Positions 1 to 6,863 of a stretch of 20,734 nucleotides of DNA are shown here, piece by piece. Below the pieces are notes generated by a model. That model was not told the DNA's origin, ran no database searches, and worked only from the letters and a program-made list of their open reading frames with translations. This DNA comes from Granulicatella adiacens. GTDB taxonomy: Bacteria; Bacillota; Bacilli; Lactobacillales; Aerococcaceae. Each line of letters starts with the position of its first letter. The stretch's first letter is position 1. The DNA lies in the NCBI GenBank assembly GCA_018364485.1, contig JAGZLX010000031.1, positions 1 to 20,734 on the forward strand, in the 5' to 3' direction. The translations under genes and the position numbers were made by a program.

Positions 1-1
1 G

Positions 2-397
2 TCTGCGAATCAATCGGTTGCGGATGCGATGGCGATTTACGCGCGTAAAAGAGGCGAAATCTATGAGCGCACGAGTCCAGCGACCCAGCGCGAGTACTAT
101 GATTTAGCCGTTCCAGACCAGCTTTTCAAATATGCAACGGTCGATGGCGAGAAGGCGAACTTCAAGTGGGCGGGGCTGAATTTCCAATCTGGAGGCGATT
201 CTTATGAAATCGTGGAGTGTTATGTGTCTGAATCGGGGACATCGGTGATCGTATTTGCCAAAAAAGAAGGAATCAATGTGCTGTTAATCGGCGAATCAGA
301 GCCACAGACGACGAAGAAAGCGGATGGAACGATCAAGTCTGCCGTAGTGAACCTCCAACCGTACGAGAACGAAATATTATCAAACGTACTGTGGTAA
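2..397 (+). CDS. C-terminal part of an unidentified protein (DUF4767-like?), 5' end outside the window
   Basis: The reading frame is open from the first complete codon at position 2. The first ATG (29) has no Shine-Dalgarno sequence before it, so this is probably the 3' end of a longer gene. The visible 132 residues hold an amphipathic helix (around AMAIYARKRGEIY), then an alternating beta pattern with YEIVECYVSESG and VIVFAKKEGINVLLI. That layout loosely resembles the DUF4767 domain found at the C terminus of lactobacillal lipoproteins and secreted proteins; this is a weak impression, not an identification. The next gene starts 15 bp downstream with its own ribosome binding site, so the two probably form an operon. 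No membrane segment is visible in the part shown. Confidence 0.6.
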   Translation, partial: SANQSVADAMAIYARKRGEIYERTSPATQREYYDLAVPDQLFKYATVDGEKANFKWAGLNFQSGGDSYEIVECYVSESGTSVIVFAKKEGINVLLIGESEPQTTKKADGTIKSAVVNLQPYENEILSNVLW

Positions 398-412
398 GAC
401 AGGAGAAGAAGA

Positions 413-1588
413 ATGACAGAAGTACAACAACTCGAACAACTAATGAATGAGATGCTGCCGGGATTGCAGCTCTTTGCTAGAGACATCAACCTAACGCCGG
501 AAGAAGCGTCGAAGTTTAAGGTGGGGCAGATTGTGCGTAACGCTGCCTTTACTGATGCGACCAGTCGCGTGGGAGGCATGGTGACAACGCACCGTTTCAG
601 CATTTTATCCAACCACCTCTTTGATTTGACGAAGGCGGAGCACGGCACCAATTGGGGACTACACGTGGCCAACCGCGACAGTCACTTCAAGGTGCTGGAC
701 ATTTACGAGCATGAAGGGAAGACGCAGATTCTCCTCTTGCATTTGCCGGACGATTATCGTTGGAAATGGATGGAGCATGTGAATCTGGATCTGCCGGTGG
801 ACATCGTGGCCGATAGCAGAGAGCGTTTCGCCTCCAAGGCCCACGCCGAACCGATTCCAGAGGTGACAAGTCCGGAGTGGCTTGACCGATGCGGTTTTGC
901 GCCAGGACTGGACATCAAAGGCGAACTTTTCCCAAATGAAATCCCAATCGCAAGTCAAATGCAAAAAGTAAAAGATGCCTCTTTCCGTAGCTTCTACCAT
1001 CAACTCGTCTACGTTCGGTGTGCAGCGCTCATCGAAGACGTGATGCCAGAAGTAGCCAAGGCTGGTGACACGGGGCTCGTCCTCTACGGATATATCGACG
1101 AAGAGGCCGGCGTTTCATTCCAACCGCTATGGATCGCAAAAGAAGGCGAATCGACGCTAGACCTGCGATTGATTCCAGAAGAGACGATGTATCTCATTCG
1201 TCTAGCGAACCTTGATGACTGCGAGTTCTGTTCGATGAAATGGATTGAAGTGGATCCGTATATCGTAGACCGTGCAAGACGTGTCATTGCGGAAGTCTAT
1301 GACACAAAGAGCAAAGAAAAAGAAGAGACACGCTCGTTCCAAGGACTCGACCGATTCCGCCGACGCGAGCATCCCGATGACTTTGGCGTAGCCTTCTACT
1401 ATGAAGACAAGACGAAGGATCCCGAGCGCTTATGGGTCCGCATCTCGCGCGTGGAAGGCAACCAATGCTTCGGCACGCTGTTGATGGACTCGAAGCATCC
1501 AGACGGACTTAAAGAAGGCGACGAGATTATGTTTAAGGTTCTTCAGAACGAAAATGGCGACCTCGAAGTTGTGTCGGTTCAACCGTAA
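413..1588 (+). CDS. Hypothetical 391-aa cytosolic protein with DUF2314-like C-terminal domain
   Basis: The start ATG at 413 is preceded by a good AGGAG (400-404). I see no signal peptide or membrane helix, so it is probably cytosolic. Residues 1-130 form an unrecognised domain that includes a GGMVTTHRFSILS stretch. Residues about 310-391 contain LWVRISRVEGNQCFGTLL followed by GLKEGDEIMFKV, which resembles the small beta-barrel DUF2314/DUF2185 fold (a W-V-x-hydrophobic strand, a G-x-L-h turn, and L-K-x-G-D-x-h-x-F). Those domains recur as immunity or accessory modules next to secreted toxins, but here that role is inference only. It is probably co-transcribed with the truncated gene upstream. 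Base composition is balanced and unlike the AT-rich cassette that begins 72 bp later. Confidence 0.75.
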   Translation: MTEVQQLEQLMNEMLPGLQLFARDINLTPEEASKFKVGQIVRNAAFTDATSRVGGMVTTHRFSILSNHLFDLTKAEHGTNWGLHVANRDSHFKVLDIYEHEGKTQILLLHLPDDYRWKWMEHVNLDLPVDIVADSRERFASKAHAEPIPEVTSPEWLDRCGFAPGLDIKGELFPNEIPIASQMQKVKDASFRSFYHQLVYVRCAALIEDVMPEVAKAGDTGLVLYGYIDEEAGVSFQPLWIAKEGESTLDLRLIPEETMYLIRLANLDDCEFCSMKWIEVDPYIVDRARRVIAEVYDTKSKEKEETRSFQGLDRFRRREHPDDFGVAFYYEDKTKDPERLWVRISRVEGNQCFGTLLMDSKHPDGLKEGDEIMFKVLQNENGDLEVVSVQP

Positions 1589-1660
1589 GAAGGCATTATA
1601 TAAAGTATGAAATTTGAAAAATAAAATTGGAATTTAAAATGTTATTTTGGAGGGAAAAGA

Positions 1661-2329
1661 ATGTTTGGAATGGAAGAAACATTAATTGTTGTTTACAAGG
1701 ATGAAATGGTTCTTAATCAATTTAAAAAATTAGTTGAATCTCGAAGCAGAGATCAAGAATATTCAGCAAATCATCCTGAATTTAGAATTGTCGCATGGAA
1801 TGAGAAGACATGGTTGAACAATAAAAAGGCAGGGAATATTGGAGGTAAAATTTTATATTTAGGACAACTTAAAGGGACAGAGGAACTGATTCCAGTTATT
1901 GATACTAAATTCCATAAACATGGAGTATGTTTCGGATGGGCTGGAAATCAAGCTGTTTTGTACGGTGATTATAAGCATTTTAAAACAAAAGAAGAATATT
2001 TAGAGTTTGTATCTGCTTTGAATGAATGTTCTGTTCCTGAAAGTATTAAAAAACCGATAAACGCAACGTTTGGTGGAGAAAATGATTCAGAAATGCAAAA
2101 TGATGAAGAAATTGAGGAATCTATAGAGCCAGAAAATAAGAACGGTATTCTATCTAGACTAAAGAATGGTATAGGTAAGGGAGTTGCTTTAGTTAAAGAA
2201 AAATCATCTGACTTAAAAGATGGTTGGGATAATTTAACTAGAAGTAAAAAAGCTGTTGTTCGTCAAATGTTATTTTTTGGAGTAGATAATATTTGTAAAG
2301 ATGGTTTAGACGAATTTGTTAAGTCATAG
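1661..2329 (+). CDS. Hypothetical protein, first gene of an AT-rich two-gene cassette
   Basis: The ATG at 1661 follows GGAGGG with normal spacing. The 222-aa product has an N-terminal alpha/beta-looking domain (residues 1-130: TLIVVYKDE, FRIVAWNEKTW, GGKILYLGQLKG, GWAGNQAVLYGD). An acidic, probably disordered linker follows (139-160), then a helical C-terminal region (161-222) with a Gly-containing amphipathic segment, NGIGKGVALVKEKS. No secretion signal or known catalytic motif is visible. The AAGNIGGKILYLG and GWAGNQAVLYGD blocks look like conserved family motifs, but I cannot name the family. The gene ends 11 bp before the next start and is surely co-transcribed with it. Codon use is strongly AT-biased compared with the gene before it, a sign of transfer. 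Confidence 0.8.
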   Translation: MFGMEETLIVVYKDEMVLNQFKKLVESRSRDQEYSANHPEFRIVAWNEKTWLNNKKAGNIGGKILYLGQLKGTEELIPVIDTKFHKHGVCFGWAGNQAVLYGDYKHFKTKEEYLEFVSALNECSVPESIKKPINATFGGENDSEMQNDEEIEESIEPENKNGILSRLKNGIGKGVALVKEKSSDLKDGWDNLTRSKKAVVRQMLFFGVDNICKDGLDEFVKS

Positions 2330-2340
2330 GGAGAACAGGG

Positions 2341-3831
2341 ATGAATACTAGCAAAGACTTTTTATCAGGATGGGAGTTTATGTCAGGTGCTATGGTGGCA
2401 AATATAGCAGCTGGAATTGCAGATGCAGATATTCGTAATAATTTGATGATTAATCAAAAAATTGCTAGAGATAATCTGCTAGCGCAAAAAGTGAATGAAG
2501 CAATTGAAGGATTTAAAACAAGTATGAATAACCACCCTTATAAAAATTTGCCTACTGAGCAGCTTAAAGGTTATATTGCAGAAGGGTGGCATCAACATAC
2601 TTTTAATATTAATGCACTAGAACATGGATCAAATCATAGGGCATGGACACTTGATAGTAATAAATTTGGTTCGGTAGATATTAAGACTAATTTTGGAAAA
2701 AACTATAGTCTCAAGTACTCCAATACAGCAAAAAGTTCTGAAAACATGCAAGCTGTTTTAGAGATTGGGACAGGAAAAGCAAAATATAGAAGTCAGGAAA
2801 GATTAATTCCTGCAGAACAGGTATCTGAAGCAAAAAAATTAGCTAGAAGAAACGCACTAAAAAATTCGACTACTCGTCCGGAAGTAGCAACTGCCCATCA
2901 GGAAGTTGAAAGTAAATTAGTGGGGACTATTTCAGATGACAATGGCATAAGTAGTAGAAAACTCTCTGTTAAGGAATCTAAACAAATTGCTGAAGAGGTT
3001 AAAAATAATAAGTTTGATCCTGAAAAACACGGCTATAAAAAACGTGTTCTAGCAAAACCTGTTAAAATAAAGTATTTTCGAGGAGCAATGAAAGCAGGGG
3101 TATCTGCTGCGTGTATATCTGCAGCTATGCAAATTGTACCTGAACTTTATAAGGTTATAGTGCATCTAATAAAGAAAGGTCAATTAAGTATAGAGCACCT
3201 AAAACGGTCGGGAAAGAAAATACTTTCTGCTAGCGGGGAGGCTTTCTTAAAAGGAGCAACAGCATACGGCTTGGAAGCGGCAATTAAACAAGGTGTATTT
3301 GGTCAAGTTATTAAAAATATGAATCCATCTGTGATAGGAGCAATGGTATTAATAATTTCCGAGACTGTAAAAGATAGTTTACTATTAGCTGCTGGCAAAC
3401 TTTCACCGAGAGAAATGGGCATAAAATTTGTAGATAATACAATCAATACGTCAATTATGCTAGCGACTGGTTCATATGTCCAAGCGCTATTACCTAATTT
3501 ACCTGTCCTAGGATACTTGATTGGAACATTATTAGGCAGTGCTATAGCGGTTGTCTTCAATATAGGAAAAAATAAATTAATTTCTTTCTGTGTAGATTCA
3601 GGATTTACAGCGTTTGGTTTGGTAGAACAAAATTATCAGATTCCAGAAGAAGTTCTGAAAGAAATGGGTATTGATGTCATACCAATACCTCGTATTGAAG
3701 TTCCAACGGTAGAGGTTGAGAGAATACCAGTGGGTAGCGACGTTAGAAGAATCGATTATGATACCATCAAATTTACAGTATTAAAAAGAGGTTTAATTGG
3801 TGTTAATCGTGTCGGATATGTTACAGCATGA
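2341..3831 (+). CDS. Hypothetical membrane-helix protein, second gene of the AT-rich cassette
   Basis: The ATG at 2341 follows AGGGAG from the end of the preceding gene. The 496-aa protein has three parts. Residues 1-130 carry a motif-like block, EGWHQHTFNINALEHGS (81-97), then a beta-rich stretch around VDIKTNFGKNYSLKYS. Residues 150-240 are charged and helical. Residues 246-430 hold several hydrophobic or Gly/Ala-rich helices (248-275, 300-350, 370-410) that could insert in a membrane; the clearest is LPVLGYLIGTLLGSAIAVVF (388-407). The tail has repeated IP/VP motifs. There is no signal peptide. The shape (soluble sensor-like N-terminus, late-inserting hydrophobic C-terminus) fits a membrane-acting effector, but this is inference. 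A perfect hairpin terminator follows immediately. Confidence 0.8.
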   Translation: MNTSKDFLSGWEFMSGAMVANIAAGIADADIRNNLMINQKIARDNLLAQKVNEAIEGFKTSMNNHPYKNLPTEQLKGYIAEGWHQHTFNINALEHGSNHRAWTLDSNKFGSVDIKTNFGKNYSLKYSNTAKSSENMQAVLEIGTGKAKYRSQERLIPAEQVSEAKKLARRNALKNSTTRPEVATAHQEVESKLVGTISDDNGISSRKLSVKESKQIAEEVKNNKFDPEKHGYKKRVLAKPVKIKYFRGAMKAGVSAACISAAMQIVPELYKVIVHLIKKGQLSIEHLKRSGKKILSASGEAFLKGATAYGLEAAIKQGVFGQVIKNMNPSVIGAMVLIISETVKDSLLLAAGKLSPREMGIKFVDNTINTSIMLATGSYVQALLPNLPVLGYLIGTLLGSAIAVVFNIGKNKLISFCVDSGFTAFGLVEQNYQIPEEVLKEMGIDVIPIPRIEVPTVEVERIPVGSDVRRIDYDTIKFTVLKRGLIGVNRVGYVTA

Positions 3832-3833
3832 AA

Positions 3834-3871
3834 AAAAGGCTAAGCGAGACTGTCGCTTAGCCTTTTCTAAC
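3834..3871 (+). terminator. Intrinsic terminator of the AT-rich cassette
   Basis: A perfect 14-bp stem (3834-3847 paired with 3853-3866) with a 5-nt loop starts 3 bp after the stop codon of the 496-aa gene. It has A-rich and T-rich ends, so it could stop transcription from either side. Confidence 0.85.
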
Positions 3872-3886
3872 TGAATATCGATTTAC

Positions 3887-3940
3887 TTGATTATAAAAAG
3901 AAGTATGCTATAGTGTAGGTGTGAATATTTCACAACACTA
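3887..3940 (+). promoter_or_regulatory. Strong promoter with an inverted-repeat operator
   Basis: TTGATT (3887-3892), a 16-bp spacer and TATAGT (3909-3914) with an extended TGC just upstream form a good sigma-A promoter. An interrupted palindrome overlaps the -10 and the start region: TAGTGT and TGTGAA (3911-3925) mirror TTCACA and ACACTA (3929-3940). It could be a repressor operator or the 5' hairpin of the transcript. No ORF of meaningful size follows. Confidence 0.55.
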
Positions 3941-3986
3941 AAGCCAGAAAGAGCATTGGATCTTCCACATCCAATGCTCTTTTTTT
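3921..3986 (+). ncRNA. Candidate small RNA of about 65-70 nt
   Basis: The predicted start is about 7 bp after the -10 at 3909-3914. The transcript would end at the strong intrinsic terminator at 3950-3986, leaving two hairpins and a short unpaired linker (AAAGCCAGAA) between them. No start codon with a ribosome binding site lies inside. It sits just upstream of the galK-tail remnant and reads toward the 3' end of the methyltransferase gene. A decayed promoter of a lost gene is the main alternative. Confidence 0.4.
3950..3986 (+). terminator. Intrinsic terminator
   Basis: A perfect 12-bp stem (3950-3961 with 3969-3980), a 7-nt loop and a T-run on the plus strand. The minus-strand side lacks a T-run, so it serves the plus-strand transcript from 3921, not the methyltransferase gene. 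Confidence 0.8.
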
Positions 3987-3993
3987 GTTTGTA

Positions 3994-4026
3994 TTAATGC
4001 GCGCCGTCCGCGATTTGCACGATGAT
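3994..4026 (-). pseudogene. Remnant of a galK 3' end
   Basis: Read on the minus strand this encodes IIVQIADGAH followed by a stop. The intact galK downstream ends in EIADGAH and a stop. The DNA at 3995-4023 matches 5219-5247 at 25 of 29 positions by direct comparison. Together with the galK-like leader in front of the methyltransferase (4805-4870), it suggests that a galK copy once lay here and its coding body was replaced. Confidence 0.6.
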
Positions 4027-4037
4027 GTTCTATCACA

Positions 4038-4802
4038 TTACAGTTTGACGCAGAGTGTAGCGATATAGTCATTGCCATAACGGGATAATCGATGTCTTTT
4101 GTCGCAGGATTCATAAAAATCGATCATCGCGAGGCCGTTTTTCAATTGCCCTCGAATCTGAGTTTCTAGAGTATGGCTGAATTCATATCCGTATTCTGGA
4201 TTGATGGTGATTTTTCCTTGTTCTTCAAGCTCTTTTGAATTAAAAGGGATGGAGAACTTTAACAGTAATTCCTCGTCGGGTTGGTCCCATACAACGTCGG
4301 CGTCATACATGTATATCCAAGGATTCATAAATCCGACCATTAACAGCCCGCCTTTTTTCAATACACGAGCGGCTTCTTTATACATGTTTTCTAAGTCTTC
4401 GATATAGACATTCGAAACGGGATTAAAAATAATATCAAACGTTTCATCTTCGAATGGAAATGGTTTTGTCATATCGGCTTGAACGGTGTTGATTGTTAAA
4501 CCTTCTCTTTTAGCAACCATCTCATCTTTTTGTAATTGAGATGTCGAAAAATCCATTATGGTGACATCATAACCTTTTGCGGCAAAAACGGGACCCTGCT
4601 GACCACCACCGCAAGCTAACCCTAATATCTTTTTCCCGCTGGTTTTTTCAAACCATTCTTGCGGAACTTTTTTTCCAACCGTTAATGCAACAGAAATTGG
4701 ATGTTTCTTAGCTTCTTCTAATTCTTTATGTGTCACTGGCTCGGTATAGGCATTTTTCACATTATTCCATCTATCTTGATTTAATTTTAAATAATTGCTC
4801 AT
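4038..4802 (-). CDS. Class I SAM-dependent methyltransferase
   Basis: The 254-aa cytosolic protein carries the Rossmann methyltransferase core. Motif I is ILGLACGGGQQG (residues 59-70), the acidic residue after beta-2 is D84 in VTIMDFS, motif II is VQADMTKPFPF with D110, and motif IV is FDIIFNPVS. Conservation is highest in the SAM-binding half, so the substrate (small molecule or other) cannot be read from sequence. The start ATG uses a GGTGATGAG leader almost identical to that of galK, and the TATAAT at 4840-4835 lies at nearly the same distance as in galK. The gene appears inserted between a galK-tail remnant and a galK-type leader, so it may be expressed as galK once was. It ends 8 bp from the remnant. 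Confidence 0.85.
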   Translation of the reverse strand: MSNYLKLNQDRWNNVKNAYTEPVTHKELEEAKKHPISVALTVGKKVPQEWFEKTSGKKILGLACGGGQQGPVFAAKGYDVTIMDFSTSQLQKDEMVAKREGLTINTVQADMTKPFPFEDETFDIIFNPVSNVYIEDLENMYKEAARVLKKGGLLMVGFMNPWIYMYDADVVWDQPDEELLLKFSIPFNSKELEEQGKITINPEYGYEFSHTLETQIRGQLKNGLAMIDFYESCDKRHRLSRYGNDYIATLCVKL

Positions 4803-4870
4803 CTCTCATCACCGCTTTTTTTCTAGTCACCTTTATTATACGATAAATTCTTGGGAAAAGAGGTATTTTT
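4803..4870 (-). promoter_or_regulatory. galK-type promoter and leader in front of the methyltransferase
   Basis: Positions 4805-4870 align with the galK leader at 6382-6446 with a few changes, including the ribosome binding region and the TATAAT (4840-4835 here, 6417-6412 at galK). No good -35 is visible. The rest of the gap from 4871 to 4975 is also related to 6510-6626 but more diverged, and I see nothing else in it. Confidence 0.6.
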
Positions 4871-4975
4871 GAGCGCTTGCTTAGTTAAAGTTTGCCTCTG
4901 CGCCAATCATCCGGAATGAAGGGCACAATTCTATTTTTCTTGCGGCGTCACATTAAAGAAGAAAATAAAAAAATA

Positions 4976-5158
4976 GGCTTCAAAGACCTCGCGGATTCTA
5001 TAGTAATGGAAATAACGAGTGTAATCGAAATGAATTAGGGCGTCAGTTGGTTTACCTACATGACGCCCTTTGAAGTTCGATAGGCAAAGAGACCAAGGCT
5101 CTTGCCGGTACAGTTATTTCCTTTACTATGAAGATATCCGCGAAGGTCCATAGAAGCC
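4976..5158 (-). repeat. Palindromic two-hairpin element, copy A
   Basis: Outer arms 4976-5016 and 5113-5158 are near-complementary. Inside lie hairpin 1 (CTCTTGCC 5099-5106 with GGCAAAGAG 5083-5091) and hairpin 2 (TGACGCCC 5061-5068 with GGGCGTCA 5038-5045). In the shared orientation it reads on the minus strand, downstream of galK. It is very similar to copy B and shares the core with copies C and D. No ORF is present. Between the element and the galK stop, 5159-5217 is also shared with the region downstream of the MATE gene. Confidence 0.8.
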
Positions 5159-5217
5159 CTGGGAACCCTAACACTATGAAGACACCGAGGGAATAAATTT
5201 GTCTCTTTTTATATGTT

Positions 5218-6381
5218 CTAATGCGCCCCGTCCGCAATTTCCGCGATGTAGAAGCTTGGAGCGTAGCCAATCTCTTCAATATAAACTTTGGCAACGTTGG
5301 CCTCAAAAGCTTCAATATGGTCCTTATGCACCAGCGCGATGGCACAGCCGCCAAATCCAGCACCTGTCATACGAGCACCAAGAACGCCTGCTTGTTCCCA
5401 AGCGGTATGCACCAGCGTGTCGAGTTCCTTGCCGGTCACTTCGTAGTCGAGTTCGGTAGAGAGATGGCTCTCGTTCATCAGACGTCCGAAGTGAGCGAGG
5501 TCGCCTTCTTTTAAGACACGTGTCGCAAGCACTGTCCGTTCGTTTTCACTGACGGCATGACGAGCACGTTTCACAAAGAGTTCGCTAGATAGGTGATGCT
5601 TCAACTCGTCGAACTGATCGATCGTGAGGTCTCCCAAGGTTTCGATAGCCACGTGTTCTTGTAGTTCCTTCAAGGCAATGCGCGTTTCGGCAAAGCGTTC
5701 GTTGTATTTCGAATCGGCCAGTTCGCGGCGTTTGTTCGTGTTCATAATCACGATACGATAGTCGCCGAGTTTAACAGGAACGAGTTCATACTCCAACGTT
5801 GCACAGTCGAGGAAGATAGCGTGGTCCTTCTTGCCCATGCCTACAGCGAACTGGTCCATGATGCCGGAATTCACACCAATGAAGTCATTTTCCACACGTT
5901 TCCCAACCTTCACAAGACCCAGCGTGTCGATGTCTAGAGTATATACTTTGCGAGCGATGACGCCCACGAGCAGCTCGAATGAGGCTGACGATGAGAGGCC
6001 CGAGCCGTTCGGGATGTTTCCGTAAAATGCGATGTCCATGCCGTGCGGAAAAACGAAGCCGAGGTCCGCCAAGTACACGAAAACGCCCTTGACATAGTTC
6101 GCCCACGAGTCACTGCCCCTGTAAGCCAGGTCCGTCATATCGAGCTCGCGTATACCATCCTTCGGAAAATTGTCCGAATAGAGACGGAGCTTCTTATCTG
6201 ACCGTGGCTTCACCCACGCGTACGTCCCCAGCGTAATCGCGCAAGGAAAAACGTGCCCGCCATTATAGTCGGTATGTTCCCCGATTAAATTCACGCGCCC
6301 CGGAGCAAAAAAGCTCTCCTCAGGCTCCGTGTCATACACCTCCACAAACGTCTGTCTTAATTGTTCTGTAATTTGTCCCAT
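5218..6381 (-). CDS. galK: Galactokinase
   Basis: Phosphorylates alpha-D-galactose to galactose-1-phosphate, the first committed step of the Leloir pathway, in the cytosol. At 387 aa it is of normal family length. Visible are the galactokinase signature GRVNLIGEHTDYNGG (28-42), the GHMP ATP-binding motif PNGSGLSSSASFE (124-136), the catalytic-base region GVNSGIMDQ with D176, and the third GHMP motif MTGAGFGGCAIA (338-349). The start at 6381 gives the expected N-terminus. galT, galE and galM are not in the window, so it stands alone here. The 3' end and leader have relatives around the neighbouring methyltransferase, pointing to an old duplication. Confidence 0.96.
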   Translation of the reverse strand: MGQITEQLRQTFVEVYDTEPEESFFAPGRVNLIGEHTDYNGGHVFPCAITLGTYAWVKPRSDKKLRLYSDNFPKDGIRELDMTDLAYRGSDSWANYVKGVFVYLADLGFVFPHGMDIAFYGNIPNGSGLSSSASFELLVGVIARKVYTLDIDTLGLVKVGKRVENDFIGVNSGIMDQFAVGMGKKDHAIFLDCATLEYELVPVKLGDYRIVIMNTNKRRELADSKYNERFAETRIALKELQEHVAIETLGDLTIDQFDELKHHLSSELFVKRARHAVSENERTVLATRVLKEGDLAHFGRLMNESHLSTELDYEVTGKELDTLVHTAWEQAGVLGARMTGAGFGGCAIALVHKDHIEAFEANVAKVYIEEIGYAPSFYIAEIADGAH

Positions 6382-6446
6382 CTCATCACCGCTTTCTGTT
6401 TATTCACCTTCATTATACGCCAAAATCTTGGTAAAAAAAGAGGTGT
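6382..6446 (-). promoter_or_regulatory. galK promoter and leader
   Basis: TATAAT lies at 6417-6412 with no recognisable -35. An imperfect palindrome, CCAAAATCTTGG (6420-6431), sits just upstream of the -10 and could be a regulator site; it is only partly kept in the paralogous leader at 4803. A small hairpin (GGATTTC with GAAATCC, 6448-6467) lies just upstream. The rest of the gap up to 6626 shows no gene. Confidence 0.5.
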
Positions 6447-6626
6447 TTCGGATTTCCAAAAAGAAATCCAACAACACCTAAAAATCTTCCAGTAGCATTC
6501 CTTCTATGACAGCATCCTTTTGAAGCACTGGCTAACTGGAAGTTTCCCTCTGTGCCGATGATTAGCGTTAGAGGGGCTATTCTTTCTTCTTGCGTCATCT
6601 ATATTAAAGAAGAAAATAAAAAAATA

Positions 6627-6810
6627 GGCTTCGAAAGACCTCGTGGATTCTATAGTAATGGAAATAACGAGTGTAATCGAAATGAATTAGGGCGTCAGTT
6701 GATTTACCAACTTGACGCCCTTTGAAGTTCGATAGGAAAAGAGACTTCGGCTCTTTCCGGTACAGTTGTTTCCATTACTATGAAGATATCCGCGAAGGTC
6801 CATAGAAGCC
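6627..6810 (-). repeat. Palindromic two-hairpin element, copy B
   Basis: Outer arms are 6627-6668 and 6765-6810. Hairpin 1 is CTCTTTCC (6751-6758) with GGAAAAGAG (6735-6743); hairpin 2 is TGACGCCC (6713-6720) with GGGCGTCA (6690-6697). Close to copy A, including flanks on both sides (6590-6626 and 6811-6860). It lies downstream of the MATE gene in the same reading direction. Confidence 0.8.
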
Positions 6811-6863
6811 CTTGGCGCCTAACACTATGAATATGCCGAGGGTTTTATTATGTCTCTTTTCTA

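Noticed and set aside
3840..4037. Type I toxin-antitoxin locus around the small RNA
   Set aside because: No small hydrophobic toxin ORF with a ribosome binding site was found on either strand next to the promoter-terminator unit.
4976..5158. T-box or other known riboswitch in the palindromic elements
   Set aside because: I find no T-box TGGNACC core or other riboswitch consensus, and the elements lie mostly downstream of genes.
5052..5363. 103-codon open frame across element A and the galK 3' end
   Set aside because: It runs through the palindromic element and out of frame with galK; there is no support from motif or ribosome binding site.
6413..6598. 61-codon open frame on the minus strand upstream of galK
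   Set aside because: It overlaps the galK promoter, has no ribosome binding site, and the paralogous region near 4871-4975 does not keep the frame.
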